Positions 8,944-18,416 of a stretch of DNA of 45,869 bases are shown one piece after another. The stretch's first letter is position 1. Every line of letters starts with the position of its first letter. Where the stretch lies: the NCBI GenBank assembly GCA_016872555.1, contig VGZO01000034.1:1-45869 (forward strand), in the 5' to 3' direction. The DNA comes from Planctomycetota bacterium (GTDB lineage Bacteria; Planctomycetota; Planctomycetia; Pirellulales; UBA1268). The notes under the pieces are model-generated. The model ran no database searches and was not told where the DNA came from. It was given only the letters and a program-made list of their open reading frames with translations. A program made the translations under genes and the position numbers.

Positions 8944-9044
8944 GTCCTCGCCCAGCCAACAAACCCGGACGACTTCGCGCGGCGCGGGTCAATCGACCGT
9001 TGTAGACTACGCCGAAGGGGTTTCGGTTTCCCGCTCCTGGCACG

Positions 9045-10670
9045 ATGAACATGCTCAATCCGCTTCCCGCCTTCGCGACCGCCAATCCCACGCTGCCGCG
9101 CGGGCCTTTGCCGCACGCTCTCCCGCCCCTGCCGCTCAACCGATTGCACCCCTCGGGTGGAATCCCGGGAAGGGTACCAAGCCGCCAGAGCGCGCCACTC
9201 GCGCTCGGCCGGGTCGCGAAGGATGCCCTCGTCATCGTGCTGATGCTGCTACTGAATTACTTCGGCAACGTCGGCGCCGGCGTGTTCTTCGCGATCCTCG
9301 TGGTAATGACTTTTCGCAGCCCCGAGTTGGCCTTCAAGGCGGTGCTCATCATGTGGTTGGGGCTGATGACCAACCAAATGCTGGTCCCGAAGTCGCTTGT
9401 CTGGACGCCGTGTCGGTTGGTCCTGCCGCTCCTGTCCTTCGCGCGGTTTTCATTCGACCTGATCGCCCTGAGAACGTCGTTGTTCTCCAAGGTATTCTAC
9501 ACCTCGTTCGTCGTCTATTGCCTCATCATGGCGATGTGTAGCGTGATCAGCGGGTGGTACACGCTGATCGCGTTGAGCAAACTGCTCAATTTCTGGATCT
9601 GTTTCAGCGCCGTCTTCGCGGGTGCGGTCGTGCTCGTTCGTAGACGATTCGATATCGGTGAATGGCTCGTCTCGTTGATCATCGCATCGACCGTGATGGC
9701 GCTCGTTGCCATCGCCGTCAATGGCGGGATCGTCCAGGTACGAGAAGGTGTTCAATCGACGCATTTCGGGGGCGCGTTTCTCCACCCGAACTGCCACGGA
9801 AGCTATGCAGCGATGTTCGTCGTCGCGCTCGTGATGGTGTTTACCTTCACGAGGTATCGAAACCGCTGGATCGTCTGGCCTCTCCTGGCGGCATGGCTGC
9901 TGTTCATGGTCTGGTCCAAATCCCGGACCGCGTTTGTCTCCGTGGCGTTTGGGATGCTGACGCTCTTTCCGTTCCTCGCGACTTCGGTTCGCACCAAATG
10001 GATCAGACGTGTCAGCATCAGCCGGCCGACGGCGGTCGTGGTCGGGGTCGGAGCACTCGTGCTGCTGGTGATCGCCAACATCGCGGTGGATAACGCGATC
10101 GGGAACGCGTTGGTGACGTTCATCAACAAGTCCAGCCGGTTGAGCGACACCGGCGAGTTGGAATTGAACATCAACTCCGTCGTCTTTTCCCGTGTCGGGA
10201 AGATGGAAGAGAGCATGGCCAACTTCCGCGAGAATCCCGTATTCGGAATCGGCTTCCAGGTCATGAAGACCCAATTCTTCATCCAGAACGCGACGCTGTT
10301 CACGGCGCCGGCCGAGAAGGGTTTTCTGCCCTCGGCAGTTCTCGAGGAAGGCGGTGTCGTCGGGGCGTTTTTCTTCGTCGTCTTCATCGCATCGCTGCTG
10401 CTGACGTTCGTTGTCGAGCGCAACACGCCGGCTCTGGTGATGTTCATGACGTTCATGGGTTCGACGATGACCGAAGTGTCGATCTTCTCAACCGGTGGAT
10501 CGGGCGGCTTCGCCTGGGCCATGGTGGCGGCTGCGTATGTGTTCGGAGAAATGACCTGGGTGAAGCAGCAGGCGCCGGCCGGCGCGGCACGGCACGCGGT
10601 GCTTTCCGCTGCCCGACCGGCGATTCGCGGGATGGCACCGCACCCTGTCGGCCTGCCCTACCCGGGATGA
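9045..10670 (+). CDS. O-antigen polymerase/ligase family membrane protein
   Basis: This 541-residue protein has about ten or more hydrophobic segments between residues 60 and 515 and a charged, Pro/Ala-rich N-terminal tail of about 55 residues. A long loop after residue 345 contains the NPVFGIGFQ and LEEGGVVG motifs that characterise the Wzy_C (O-antigen ligase/polymerase) family; SKSRTAFVSV is the preceding conserved Arg region. Such proteins join or polymerise lipid-linked glycans at the periplasmic face. Whether it polymerises or ligates cannot be decided from sequence. It begins 101 bases after hldE and its last four bases overlap the next start. GC content is lower than in the neighbouring genes. 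Confidence 0.82.
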   Translation: MNMLNPLPAFATANPTLPRGPLPHALPPLPLNRLHPSGGIPGRVPSRQSAPLALGRVAKDALVIVLMLLLNYFGNVGAGVFFAILVVMTFRSPELAFKAVLIMWLGLMTNQMLVPKSLVWTPCRLVLPLLSFARFSFDLIALRTSLFSKVFYTSFVVYCLIMAMCSVISGWYTLIALSKLLNFWICFSAVFAGAVVLVRRRFDIGEWLVSLIIASTVMALVAIAVNGGIVQVREGVQSTHFGGAFLHPNCHGSYAAMFVVALVMVFTFTRYRNRWIVWPLLAAWLLFMVWSKSRTAFVSVAFGMLTLFPFLATSVRTKWIRRVSISRPTAVVVGVGALVLLVIANIAVDNAIGNALVTFINKSSRLSDTGELELNINSVVFSRVGKMEESMANFRENPVFGIGFQVMKTQFFIQNATLFTAPAEKGFLPSAVLEEGGVVGAFFFVVFIASLLLTFVVERNTPALVMFMTFMGSTMTEVSIFSTGGSGGFAWAMVAAAYVFGEMTWVKQQAPAGAARHAVLSAARPAIRGMAPHPVGLPYPG

Positions 10671-11863
10671 AGCCCCGTGACGGCACGGCCCTCCGCCCGC
10701 CTGAGGTGGTGCTCGTCTCCAGCACCCTCGACGACGACGGCGGCATTCCGGTCTGCGTCGCCCATCTGGCCGGTGGGCTATCGCGACTCGGGCTCGTCGT
10801 TTCGATCACCGGACAATACTCCCGGTTCGTGGCGCCCGCGTTGGTATCGCCGGACTACCTCTCGGGAGTCGAGGTGGACGCCGTTCGCCGTTCGTGGACA
10901 CCTCAGGGGCAGGCCGTGGCGGCGGTGGCCGTGCGCAACATCGTCGCCCGCCGTGCGATCGCTGCACGGCAGCGCGGCCGGCAGCTTGTCGTCCACGCCC
11001 ATGGAGTGTGGGTGCTGCCCGTGATCGCCGCCGTGGCGGCCGCCCGAGCCGCCGGCTGTGGCGTGACGGTGTCACCGCACGGGATGCTGCGCCGCGACGC
11101 CCTCCGAAAGAGCCCGTGGCGAAAGCAGGCCGCACTGGCTCTCGCGGTCCGGCGGATGATCGCCAATGCCGACACCCTCCATGCCACGTCACCCGACGAG
11201 GCCGAGGAGCTCGAACGACGGTTCCCCGGCTGCCACGCGCGATTACTGCCGCTGGGGATCGAGCCGATCGCCGGGGTCATCCGCTCCGAGCGCCGACCGG
11301 GGGCTCCCCGCGTTGCGGCCTGCCTGGGGCGGATCCTGCCGATCAAGAATCTCGAGTCGCTGCTCGACGCGTGGAAGACCGTCGCGCCGGAGGGCTGGCG
11401 GCTGGTCGTGGCGGGGCCGGGCGATCCGGACTATGTGGCCACGCTCCGCGGCCGGTGCCTGAGCCTCGGAATCGACCACCTCGTCGAGCTCCGCGGATCG
11501 GTCGCGCGCGAGGAGCTCGGCGATTTCCTCACTGGCCTGGATCTCTTCGTCCTCCCGTCTCGGTCCGAGGCGTTCTCGCTGGTGGTGGGTGAGGCCCTGT
11601 CGGCCGGAGTGCCGGTGGTGGCCTCGACGGCGGCACCGTGGCAGGGTGTCGTCGACCACGGCTGCGGCTGGTGGGTCGAACCGACGACAGCGGCGCTCGC
11701 TGGAGCCCTCCGTGTGGCGACGACGATTCGATCCGCGGATCTCGCCGCGATGGGGAAGCGGGGTGCGGAATGGGTGCGCAGGGAATACGATTGGGAGACG
11801 ATCGCGGCTCGCCACCTCACCGAACTCTACGAACCGGCGCTCGCGGCCGCGTTGCTCGACTGA
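10667..11863 (+). CDS. Glycosyltransferase family 4 protein
   Basis: This 398-residue GT-B enzyme starts in an ATGA overlap with the polymerase-like gene, implying translational coupling. The N-terminal domain has SSTLDDDGGIPVCVAHLAGGL, the usual glycine-rich turn for acceptor binding. SPHGMLRRDAL (near residue 138) is the phosphate-contacting region of GT4 enzymes. The C-terminal domain shows CLGRILPIKNLESLLDAW and the E-x7-E motif SEAFSLVVGEALSAGVPVV (near residue 300). It probably builds the repeat unit from a nucleotide-sugar donor that cannot be named. Confidence 0.87.
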   Translation: MKPRDGTALRPPEVVLVSSTLDDDGGIPVCVAHLAGGLSRLGLVVSITGQYSRFVAPALVSPDYLSGVEVDAVRRSWTPQGQAVAAVAVRNIVARRAIAARQRGRQLVVHAHGVWVLPVIAAVAAARAAGCGVTVSPHGMLRRDALRKSPWRKQAALALAVRRMIANADTLHATSPDEAEELERRFPGCHARLLPLGIEPIAGVIRSERRPGAPRVAACLGRILPIKNLESLLDAWKTVAPEGWRLVVAGPGDPDYVATLRGRCLSLGIDHLVELRGSVAREELGDFLTGLDLFVLPSRSEAFSLVVGEALSAGVPVVASTAAPWQGVVDHGCGWWVEPTTAALAGALRVATTIRSADLAAMGKRGAEWVRREYDWETIAARHLTELYEPALAAALLD

Positions 11864-11890
11864 CATCGCCTCCGCACCCGGCCTTTCCCG

Positions 11891-12721
11891 ATGAACATCC
11901 GCCGCACCGTGATCACTGCCGCCGGTGCTGCCCAGCACGAACTGCCGCTCCAACGGCTTGTCGATCGTGACGGGACGGTGAAGACCGCGCTGGCGATCGT
12001 CATCGGCGAAGCCGTCGCTGCCGGGGCCGGCGAGATCGCCGTCATCGTCCGGCCGGGGAGCGAAGAGGCATACCGCCGCGCCGCTGGCACGGCCGCGAGC
12101 CGGCTGGAGCTGATCCCGCAGGCCGAACCGCTCGGCTACGGTGACGCGATCGGCAGGGCCCGCCGCTTCGTCGGCGACGAGCCGTTCCTCCATTTCGTCG
12201 GCGATCATCTGTCGGTCGCCCGCGGTGACCGCTGCTGCGCCGAGCAGGTCGTGGCGGTGGCACGGACCGAGGGGTGCGCCGTCTCGGCGGTCCAGTCGAC
12301 CCGTGAACACCTGCTGCCGTTCTTCGGCACCGTCGGTGGGCGCAGACGCCACGGCGACCACCGGCTGTACGAGATCACCACGGTGATCGAGAAGCCGACG
12401 CCGACCCGCGCCGAGCAGGACCTGATCGTGCCCGGGCTGCGCGCCGGGCACTACCTGTGTTTCTTCGGGATCCACGTCCTCCCGCCGACGGTCTTCGGGC
12501 TCCTCGACGGTCTCGCCGACGAGGGCCATCGCCAGTTGTCGCCGGCCCTGGCCCTGCTCGCCGAGCGTGAGCGTTACCTGGCGTACGAGGTCGATGGCAG
12601 CCGCTACAACCTCGGCACGACCTACGGTCTGTTCACGGCGCAGCTGGCATTGGCGCTGGTGGGCGCCGACCGGGACGAGGTGCTGTCCCTCCTCGTCGAG
12701 CAACTCGCACGCCAGCCATGA
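11891..12721 (+). CDS. Atypical GalU-like sugar nucleotidyltransferase
   Basis: This 276-residue protein resembles GalU/RfbA-type nucleotidyltransferases through most of its length: the [27 protein letters not shown] block (residues 78-104) matches the sugar-nucleotide acceptor Asp region, and VIEKPTPT plus [12 protein letters not shown] match the later conserved segments. The catalytic N-terminal loop is unusual. Where family members have GxGTRxxPxxxxxPK, this one has [19 protein letters not shown], so the signature Arg is absent and no Lys follows at the expected place (a Lys occurs slightly later, in VKTAL). It ends in a four-base overlap with the 1095-residue fusion gene, so the two are likely made together. 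It could be a divergent active enzyme, or a regulatory or inactive partner. Confidence 0.72.
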   Translation: MNIRRTVITAAGAAQHELPLQRLVDRDGTVKTALAIVIGEAVAAGAGEIAVIVRPGSEEAYRRAAGTAASRLELIPQAEPLGYGDAIGRARRFVGDEPFLHFVGDHLSVARGDRCCAEQVVAVARTEGCAVSAVQSTREHLLPFFGTVGGRRRHGDHRLYEITTVIEKPTPTRAEQDLIVPGLRAGHYLCFFGIHVLPPTVFGLLDGLADEGHRQLSPALALLAERERYLAYEVDGSRYNLGTTYGLFTAQLALALVGADRDEVLSLLVEQLARQP

Positions 12722-15700
12722 GATCGAGCCAACTCGTCGCGACGATCACCGCCGTCGAACCGGCGATCCGTAACCGGTCGGTGGATGCCCTGTGTGCGAC
12801 GGCCGACCTCGCCACGCTGCTGGCGGAGGCCGAGGCCCTCGACGACTTCCGCCGCACCAGCCCCAACCTGTACCACCGCGTCCGTGCGCTGTTCTTCCTC
12901 TACGCCATCCACCGCTTCCACCTGCCGCCGCTGCTCCTCGGCCGGGGAGCGGGGCTCGTGCCCCACGCCGGTCACGAGCACCTGCTCGCGCGGCGGTTCT
13001 CCGAGGCGATCGGGGTGTTTCTCGAGGCTCAGCGGACCAGCGGCCCGTCCGACGCCCTCTCCAGTTGCCTGGCGGCGGCGTACCGCGAGCTGGGCCTGCA
13101 GACGCTCGCCGACCAGGTGAGGCGGAGCGTGCGAAGCCTGCGTGGCAACCAGTGGATGTTCCGGATCGGACACCCGGGGGAGCAGCCGCTCCGTATCCGC
13201 CCGGAGTTGCTCGCTCCGGGGCCCGACGGGACGTTTCCGGTCCTCAGGGAATCGACCCCTGTGCGAATGGACCTGTCGCACGCCGGGTGGAGCGACATCT
13301 TCTTCCTCGGCATGGACTTTCCCGAGGGGGCGCGGGTCCTCAACATCTCGATCGACCTGGCGGTGCACGGCCGCGATCCCTGCCCACGGCCCCCGGTCGA
13401 GGCGTGGTTCCGGGTCATCGACAGCCCCGTGCTCCGGCTGACGAGCGTCGATCTCGGCGCGACCGCCGAGATCAGCGACATCACCGAAATCTTCGCATTC
13501 GGACGCGACTATCTCGGGTTGCTCAAGGCGGCGGTGATCGCCGCCGGGGTCGTGCCCCCCGGGGTCGAGGGCTCCGGCATCTGCCTGCGCGAGTTGCTCG
13601 AACAACTCGCCGGACCGGGGCGGGGAGTGGAACTGGTCAGCCACGTCAACGGGATCCCGAAGGGCTCACGGCTCGCGGTATCGACCAATCTGCTCGCCGG
13701 ATTGATCGCCGTGTGCATGCGGGCCACTGGGCAGGTGACTGCCTTGGACGGGGGCCTGACCGAGCCCGAGCGACGGTTGGTGGCGGCGCGGGCAATTCTC
13801 GGCGAATGGCTCGGCGGCAGCGGCGGCGGTTGGCAGGACTCCGGCGGAGTCTGGCCGGCGGCGAAATTGATCCATGGGGTGGTCGCCGCGGAGGGAGACC
13901 CGGAGTTCGGCACCAGCCGCGGCCGTCTTCTCCCGCGCCATCAACAGGTCCCGATCGCCGGTGCACTCCAGGAGTCGCTCGTCCTCGTCCACGGTGGCAT
14001 GGCGCAAAACGTCGGCCCGATCCTCGAGATGGTGACGGAGAAGTACTTGCTCCGCTCCGAGGCCGAGTGGGAGGCGCGTCAGGAGGCCGGCCGGATCCTC
14101 GACGACATCGTGGCCGGGGTCGCGGCGGGGGACATCCGCCGGGTGGCCGCCGCCACGACGCGCAACTTCCGCGGACCGATCCAGACGATCATTCCCTGGG
14201 CCACCAACCTTTACACCGAGACATTGATCTCCGAGGTGCAACGCCGTTTCGACGACCGCTTCTGGGGATTCTGGATGCTCGGCGGCATGTCGGGGGGCGG
14301 GATGGGGTTCATCGTCGATCCCGGGGTCAAGTGTGAAGCCCAGGCGGCGCTGTCCGAAATCATGGCGACGGCCAAGCGGAATCTCGATGCCGCGCTGCCG
14401 TTCGCCATGGAACCGGTCGTCTACGATTTCGCCGTCAATGATCGCGGCACGTGGTGCGAACTGCGGCGCGACGGCACCGCCGGCCTGATGCCGCCCGGGT
14501 ATTACTCGCTGACGGTTCCCGACCTCATCCGCTCCGATCACACCCGCCTGTCACCGACGCGCCGAGCCGAGCTCGAGGCCTTCGGTACCGCGTGCCGCAA
14601 CGACGAGGCATTCGGCGGGCTCGTCCAGGCTCTCTTCGACCGCTTGTTTCCCCACGGTGGCGGCAGCGGAACTGCGGCCGACCTCCACACGCTCCTCGCG
14701 GAGTTGGGGTTCGACGACGTTCAGCACGAGCGAATTCGCGCCGACCTGATCGCCGGCCGGATCGGCCTGGCGCACAACCGGCTCCAGGCATCGGTGACCG
14801 TCGAGGACGTCGCCGACGGCGACGTCGACATCGCGGATTCACCGGAGCCTGATCGCGATCATCTCGCGCTCGGCCAGGACGCGTTGGCTCGCGGGGAGGT
14901 GGCGGTCGTCTCGCTGGCGGCCGGAGTCGGGAGCCGCTGGACCCAGGGGGCCGGCGTGGTCAAGGCGCTTCATCCGTTCTGCCGGCTGGCCGGGCGGCAT
15001 CGCAGCTTCCTCGAGGTCCATGTCGCCAAGGCACGGCGGACCGGGCGTCTCCACGGCATGCCGCTGCCGCACGTCGTCACGACCAGTTGGCTCACCCACG
15101 GGCAGATCGCGGCAGCCGGCCTGCCGGTGGTGCTCTCACCGGGTCGCTCCGTCGGCCTGCGTTTGGTGCCGATGACGCGCGACCTCGAGTTCGCGTGGAC
15201 GGAGCTTGCCCACCAGCGCCTCGACGAGCAGAAACAGAAACTGCGCGACAGCCAGCAGGCGGCGCTGGCGGCCTGGGCCAGGCAGACCGGCGAGGGGAGT
15301 GATTACACGGCCAATCTTCCGCACCAGTGTCTCCACCCCGTCGGCCACTGGTACGAGATTCCCAACATGCTGCTCAACGGCACGCTGGCGAAACTGTGTG
15401 CCGATCGGCCGCAGCTCCGCTGGCTGTTCCTCCACAACGTCGACACCGTCGGTGCCGACGTCGATCCGGCGCTGCTCGGGCGGCACATCGCCAGCGGCGC
15501 GTGCCTCGGCGTGGAGGTCATCCCACGGCGGATCGAGGATCGGGGTGGCGGGTTGGCCCGCGTCGACGGCCGCCCCCGTCTCGTCGAGGGGCTGGCGATG
15601 CCCGACGAAGCGATCGAGTTCCGCCTCCGCTACTACAACACGCTCTCGACCTGGATCGACATCGACCGGCTCCTCGAACTGTTCGGGCTGTCACGGCACG

Positions 15701-16005
15701 ATCTGGCCACCGCCGACTCTGGCCCGCGTGTGACAGCGGCCGTCCGCCGACTCGCAGGGCGCATGCCGACCTACGTCACGCTCAAAGATGTCAAGCGCCG
15801 CTGGGGCCACGGGCAGGAGGACGTCCTGCCCGTGACGCAGTTCGAGAAGCTGTGGGGCGACATGACGGCGCTCCCGGAGGTGGCCTGTCGGTTCTTCGTC
15901 GTCTCCCGACTCCGCGGCCAACAGCTCAAGGACATCAGCCAGCTCGACGGCTGGTTCCGGGACGGATCTGCGGCCCATGTCGAACGGCTCGGCGACTGGG
16001 ACTGA
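12718..16005 (+). CDS. GHMP sugar kinase / UDPGP-type pyrophosphorylase fusion protein
   Basis: This 1095-residue protein appears to combine two sugar-activating activities. Residues 1-175 are a mostly helical N-terminal extension with no recognised family. From about residue 181, [14 protein letters not shown] and VLNISIDL match motif 1 of GHMP kinases of the fucokinase/heptokinase type. [17 protein letters not shown] (near 310) fits the ATP-binding loop, GGWQDSGG (near 375) a kinase-specific block, and [11 protein letters not shown] (near 521) the glycine-rich motif 3. From about residue 727, [19 protein letters not shown] and later [11 protein letters not shown] (near 908) match the UDPGP nucleotidyltransferase family. 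The inferred role is free sugar to sugar-1-phosphate to nucleotide sugar in the cytoplasm; sugar and nucleotide are unknown. Domain order is reversed relative to the well-known FKP fusion. Confidence 0.75.
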   Translation: MRSSQLVATITAVEPAIRNRSVDALCATADLATLLAEAEALDDFRRTSPNLYHRVRALFFLYAIHRFHLPPLLLGRGAGLVPHAGHEHLLARRFSEAIGVFLEAQRTSGPSDALSSCLAAAYRELGLQTLADQVRRSVRSLRGNQWMFRIGHPGEQPLRIRPELLAPGPDGTFPVLRESTPVRMDLSHAGWSDIFFLGMDFPEGARVLNISIDLAVHGRDPCPRPPVEAWFRVIDSPVLRLTSVDLGATAEISDITEIFAFGRDYLGLLKAAVIAAGVVPPGVEGSGICLRELLEQLAGPGRGVELVSHVNGIPKGSRLAVSTNLLAGLIAVCMRATGQVTALDGGLTEPERRLVAARAILGEWLGGSGGGWQDSGGVWPAAKLIHGVVAAEGDPEFGTSRGRLLPRHQQVPIAGALQESLVLVHGGMAQNVGPILEMVTEKYLLRSEAEWEARQEAGRILDDIVAGVAAGDIRRVAAATTRNFRGPIQTIIPWATNLYTETLISEVQRRFDDRFWGFWMLGGMSGGGMGFIVDPGVKCEAQAALSEIMATAKRNLDAALPFAMEPVVYDFAVNDRGTWCELRRDGTAGLMPPGYYSLTVPDLIRSDHTRLSPTRRAELEAFGTACRNDEAFGGLVQALFDRLFPHGGGSGTAADLHTLLAELGFDDVQHERIRADLIAGRIGLAHNRLQASVTVEDVADGDVDIADSPEPDRDHLALGQDALARGEVAVVSLAAGVGSRWTQGAGVVKALHPFCRLAGRHRSFLEVHVAKARRTGRLHGMPLPHVVTTSWLTHGQIAAAGLPVVLSPGRSVGLRLVPMTRDLEFAWTELAHQRLDEQKQKLRDSQQAALAAWARQTGEGSDYTANLPHQCLHPVGHWYEIPNMLLNGTLAKLCADRPQLRWLFLHNVDTVGADVDPALLGRHIASGACLGVEVIPRRIEDRGGGLARVDGRPRLVEGLAMPDEAIEFRLRYYNTLSTWIDIDRLLELFGLSRHDLATADSGPRVTAAVRRLAGRMPTYVTLKDVKRRWGHGQEDVLPVTQFEKLWGDMTALPEVACRFFVVSRLRGQQLKDISQLDGWFRDGSAAHVERLGDWD

Positions 16006-16030
16006 CGGACCAGTCCCGAGCGCGTGGAAC

Positions 16031-16047
16031 GGGCAGCGGCCCTGCCC
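16031..16047 (+). other. Stem-loop after the fusion gene
   Basis: GGGCAG at 16031-16036 can pair with CTGCCC at 16042-16047 around a five-base loop, 26 bases after the fusion gene stop. No T-tract follows, so at best it is a weak or factor-dependent terminator or a processing site. Confidence 0.25.
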
Positions 16048-16083
16048 CTCGTGCCCCCTCTCGGCTTGTGCTACGCTCTCGCC

Positions 16084-17370
16084 ATGACCCGTGCGGAGTT
16101 GACGCCCCGGCCGCTGTCGATCTGGTTGGTCAATCCGTTCGACGATGTCCCCGGCGAGGGTCTTCCACCCCTCCGCTATTGGACGCTCGCCCGCGTCCTC
16201 GCCGGCCGCGGCCACGATGTCACCTGGTGGACGGCCGCCTGGAGCCACCGCCGGAAGGCATCGCGTGTCGTCGCCACGGCGATCGCTGCCGACGAAGGCT
16301 TCTCGATCCGAGCGGTCGCGGTTCGCCCGTACCGCCGCAACGTGTCGCTGGCCAGGCTGTGGAGCCATCGCGACTTCGGTCGTCAGATCACGCGGATCGC
16401 TGCCGAGGAGATGGCTGCCGGTCACCTCGAGCGCCCCGACGTTATCCTTGCCAGCCTGCCACCCCTGGAAGGCCCGGAAGCCGCTCTCGATCTCGGCAAG
16501 CGGCTCGACGCACACGTCGTCGTCGACCTGATGGATCTGTGGCCGGAGACCTTCGAACGCCTCCTGCCCGGACCGGAGTGGCTGGTCCGGTGGATCGCGC
16601 CGATCGTGCTCGGCGCGATGCGCAAACGGCGACGGCGAATCCTGGCGGCCGCTGATGCGGTTTCTTCATCGACGGCGACATATCTCGAAGCCGTCCGTGG
16701 TGAGCTCGAGCCCGGCACGGCGACGCATGTCTGCTACCTCGGGGCGTACGTCGAGGAGTTCACGCCGCCTCCCCGTCGGCATCCCGACGAGGAGCGCGGC
16801 CCCGTGACGGTGCCGGAGCCACTGCGCTGCGTCTACACGGGAACGCTCGAGCGTAGCCAGGACCTCGACACCCTCCTCGCCGCAGCGCGGCTGCTCGCGA
16901 CGGGCCCCGCCTTGACCGAGCTTCACGTCGCCGGCACCGGGAGCCTCGATCATCACCTCCGCTCGTCCGCCGAACGGATCGGTGGGAAGACGGAGGTCGT
17001 CGTGCACGGCCTTCTCGATCGCCGCGCCTACGCCCGCCTTCTCGACTCGTGCGACGTCGGGTTGGTCCTCGTGAAGCCCTCGTCACGGGTCGCCGTCCCG
17101 TACAAGGCAGCGGACTATGCAGCTGCCGGCTTGGCGATCGTCAACGGGCTGCCGGGTGAATTGTCCGACCTGATCATGGAATACGAAGCCGGGCTCGACT
17201 ATGTCGCGGGGAACGCGGCGTCGTTGGCCGATGCGATCACGCGTCTGGCGCTTGATAGGGAATGGATGAAGAGATGCCGCGACGGCGCACGGGCGATGGC
17301 GTCGCGTCGGTTCGACCGGGAGCGGATCTACCCGGCCTTCGCCCGCTGGATCGAGGAATTAGCGTCCTGA
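16084..17370 (+). CDS. Glycosyltransferase family 4 protein, WbuB-like
   Basis: This 428-residue GT-B enzyme resembles the WbuB-type group that acts on undecaprenyl-linked oligosaccharides. The N-terminal domain opens WLVNPFDDVPGEG and contains DLMDLWPE (near residue 155), a hallmark of the WbuB/WcaI-like subfamily. The C-terminal half shows CVYTGTLERSQDLDTLL (near residue 255) and VPYKAADYAAAGLAIVNG (near residue 338) in the donor-binding position. ATG 16084 is preferred over the in-frame GTG 16024, which would add 20 residues with no family match. It begins 78 bases after the fusion gene. Confidence 0.84.
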   Translation: MTRAELTPRPLSIWLVNPFDDVPGEGLPPLRYWTLARVLAGRGHDVTWWTAAWSHRRKASRVVATAIAADEGFSIRAVAVRPYRRNVSLARLWSHRDFGRQITRIAAEEMAAGHLERPDVILASLPPLEGPEAALDLGKRLDAHVVVDLMDLWPETFERLLPGPEWLVRWIAPIVLGAMRKRRRRILAAADAVSSSTATYLEAVRGELEPGTATHVCYLGAYVEEFTPPPRRHPDEERGPVTVPEPLRCVYTGTLERSQDLDTLLAAARLLATGPALTELHVAGTGSLDHHLRSSAERIGGKTEVVVHGLLDRRAYARLLDSCDVGLVLVKPSSRVAVPYKAADYAAAGLAIVNGLPGELSDLIMEYEAGLDYVAGNAASLADAITRLALDREWMKRCRDGARAMASRRFDRERIYPAFARWIEELAS

Positions 17371-17405
17371 ATGGACCACCATCTGATCGAGGGAGTGTAC
17401 CATCG

Positions 17406-18416
17406 ATGCGGCTGGTGATCACCGGTGCCAGTGGGTTCGTCGGGCGCTGTCTCCTTGCGACAGCCGCGCGGTGCGGCCACACCGGGATGGCGATCGGGCG
17501 CAGTCCACCGGAGAATGTTCCCGGCGGATGGATCGCACGGAGCCGAGCCGATCTCCTCGGATCGACGCCGGCTAGCCCGCCGGCCGATGCGATCGTCCAC
17601 CTCGAGGTTCGGCAGTCCGCCGGGCCTCGAGGCAACGACACCAACGATCTTTATCGTGTCAACGTGCAGGGCACGGAGGCCTGGCTTGAGTGGGCAGCGC
17701 GGTCCGGTATCGAACGCTTCATTTTCATAAGCTCCGTCATGGCAGTGAAGCGATCAGCCGGACCGATCACTGAAGCAGCCGCCCCGGAAACCTGCGAGCC
17801 GTACGGCGCCTCGAAGGCTCGTGCCGAGGCCGCCGTGCGGGCCTGGGTGGACTCCGTTCCCGGCCGGAGTGCCGTGATTCTCCGTCCAGCGCCGGTCTAT
17901 GGTCCGGACGGGGGCTCCAATCTCGTCAACTTCGCGCGTCGCGTGGCCCGTGGTCAGCCGAGCCTGATCGGGAACGGTGCCGCGAGAAAATCGATCGTCT
18001 CCCGCGACAACCTGGTGGCGGCGATCCTCCACGTCGCCTCCCCGACTCGACTTGGCTGCGCGGTGTACAACGTCGCGGACCAGGAAGGCCACACGATCGC
18101 TGAATTAGCCGCCCTCGTCGCCGACCTCACCGGGGCGCCATCGCCGAGGTCGGTGCCGTTATGGGTCGCCCGCGTCGCAGCGCCGGTCGCCGACGCCGTG
18201 GGCTGGCTCACCGGAATCGACCCTCCACTCTCGTCACCACGAGTCAAAGCGGCGACGAAACCCGGTTACTTTCCGTGCGACCGGTTGCTGGAAACGGGAT
18301 TCGTTCATCCCCAGTCGACACGTACGGGACTATCGATCATGTTGGAAGGCCTCGGTTTGCGAACGACCACTCACGTCGACAGTGGGTCCTCCGCTCATCC
18401 GCGCACAGGGGGCTGA
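17406..18416 (+). CDS. NAD-dependent epimerase/dehydratase (extended SDR)
   Basis: This 336-residue protein is an extended short-chain dehydrogenase of the sugar epimerase/dehydratase type. The NAD(P)-binding TGASGFVGR block is at residue 5. The catalytic Ser lies in FISSVMAV (near residue 107) and the Tyr-Lys pair in PYGASKARAE (near residue 137). LRPAPVYGPD is the usual substrate-side motif. ATG 17406 begins the fold; the frame is open further back inside the upstream gene but adds nothing recognisable. It probably modifies a nucleotide sugar or lipid-linked sugar of the cluster. The specific reaction is unknown. Its stop codon directly abuts the next start codon. Confidence 0.85.
   Translation: MRLVITGASGFVGRCLLATAARCGHTGMAIGRSPPENVPGGWIARSRADLLGSTPASPPADAIVHLEVRQSAGPRGNDTNDLYRVNVQGTEAWLEWAARSGIERFIFISSVMAVKRSAGPITEAAAPETCEPYGASKARAEAAVRAWVDSVPGRSAVILRPAPVYGPDGGSNLVNFARRVARGQPSLIGNGAARKSIVSRDNLVAAILHVASPTRLGCAVYNVADQEGHTIAELAALVADLTGAPSPRSVPLWVARVAAPVADAVGWLTGIDPPLSSPRVKAATKPGYFPCDRLLETGFVHPQSTRTGLSIMLEGLGLRTTTHVDSGSSAHPRTGG

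Noticed and set aside
9003-9008. TAGACT before the polymerase-like gene as a -10 box
   Set aside because: No TTG-type -35 box lies 16-18 bases upstream.
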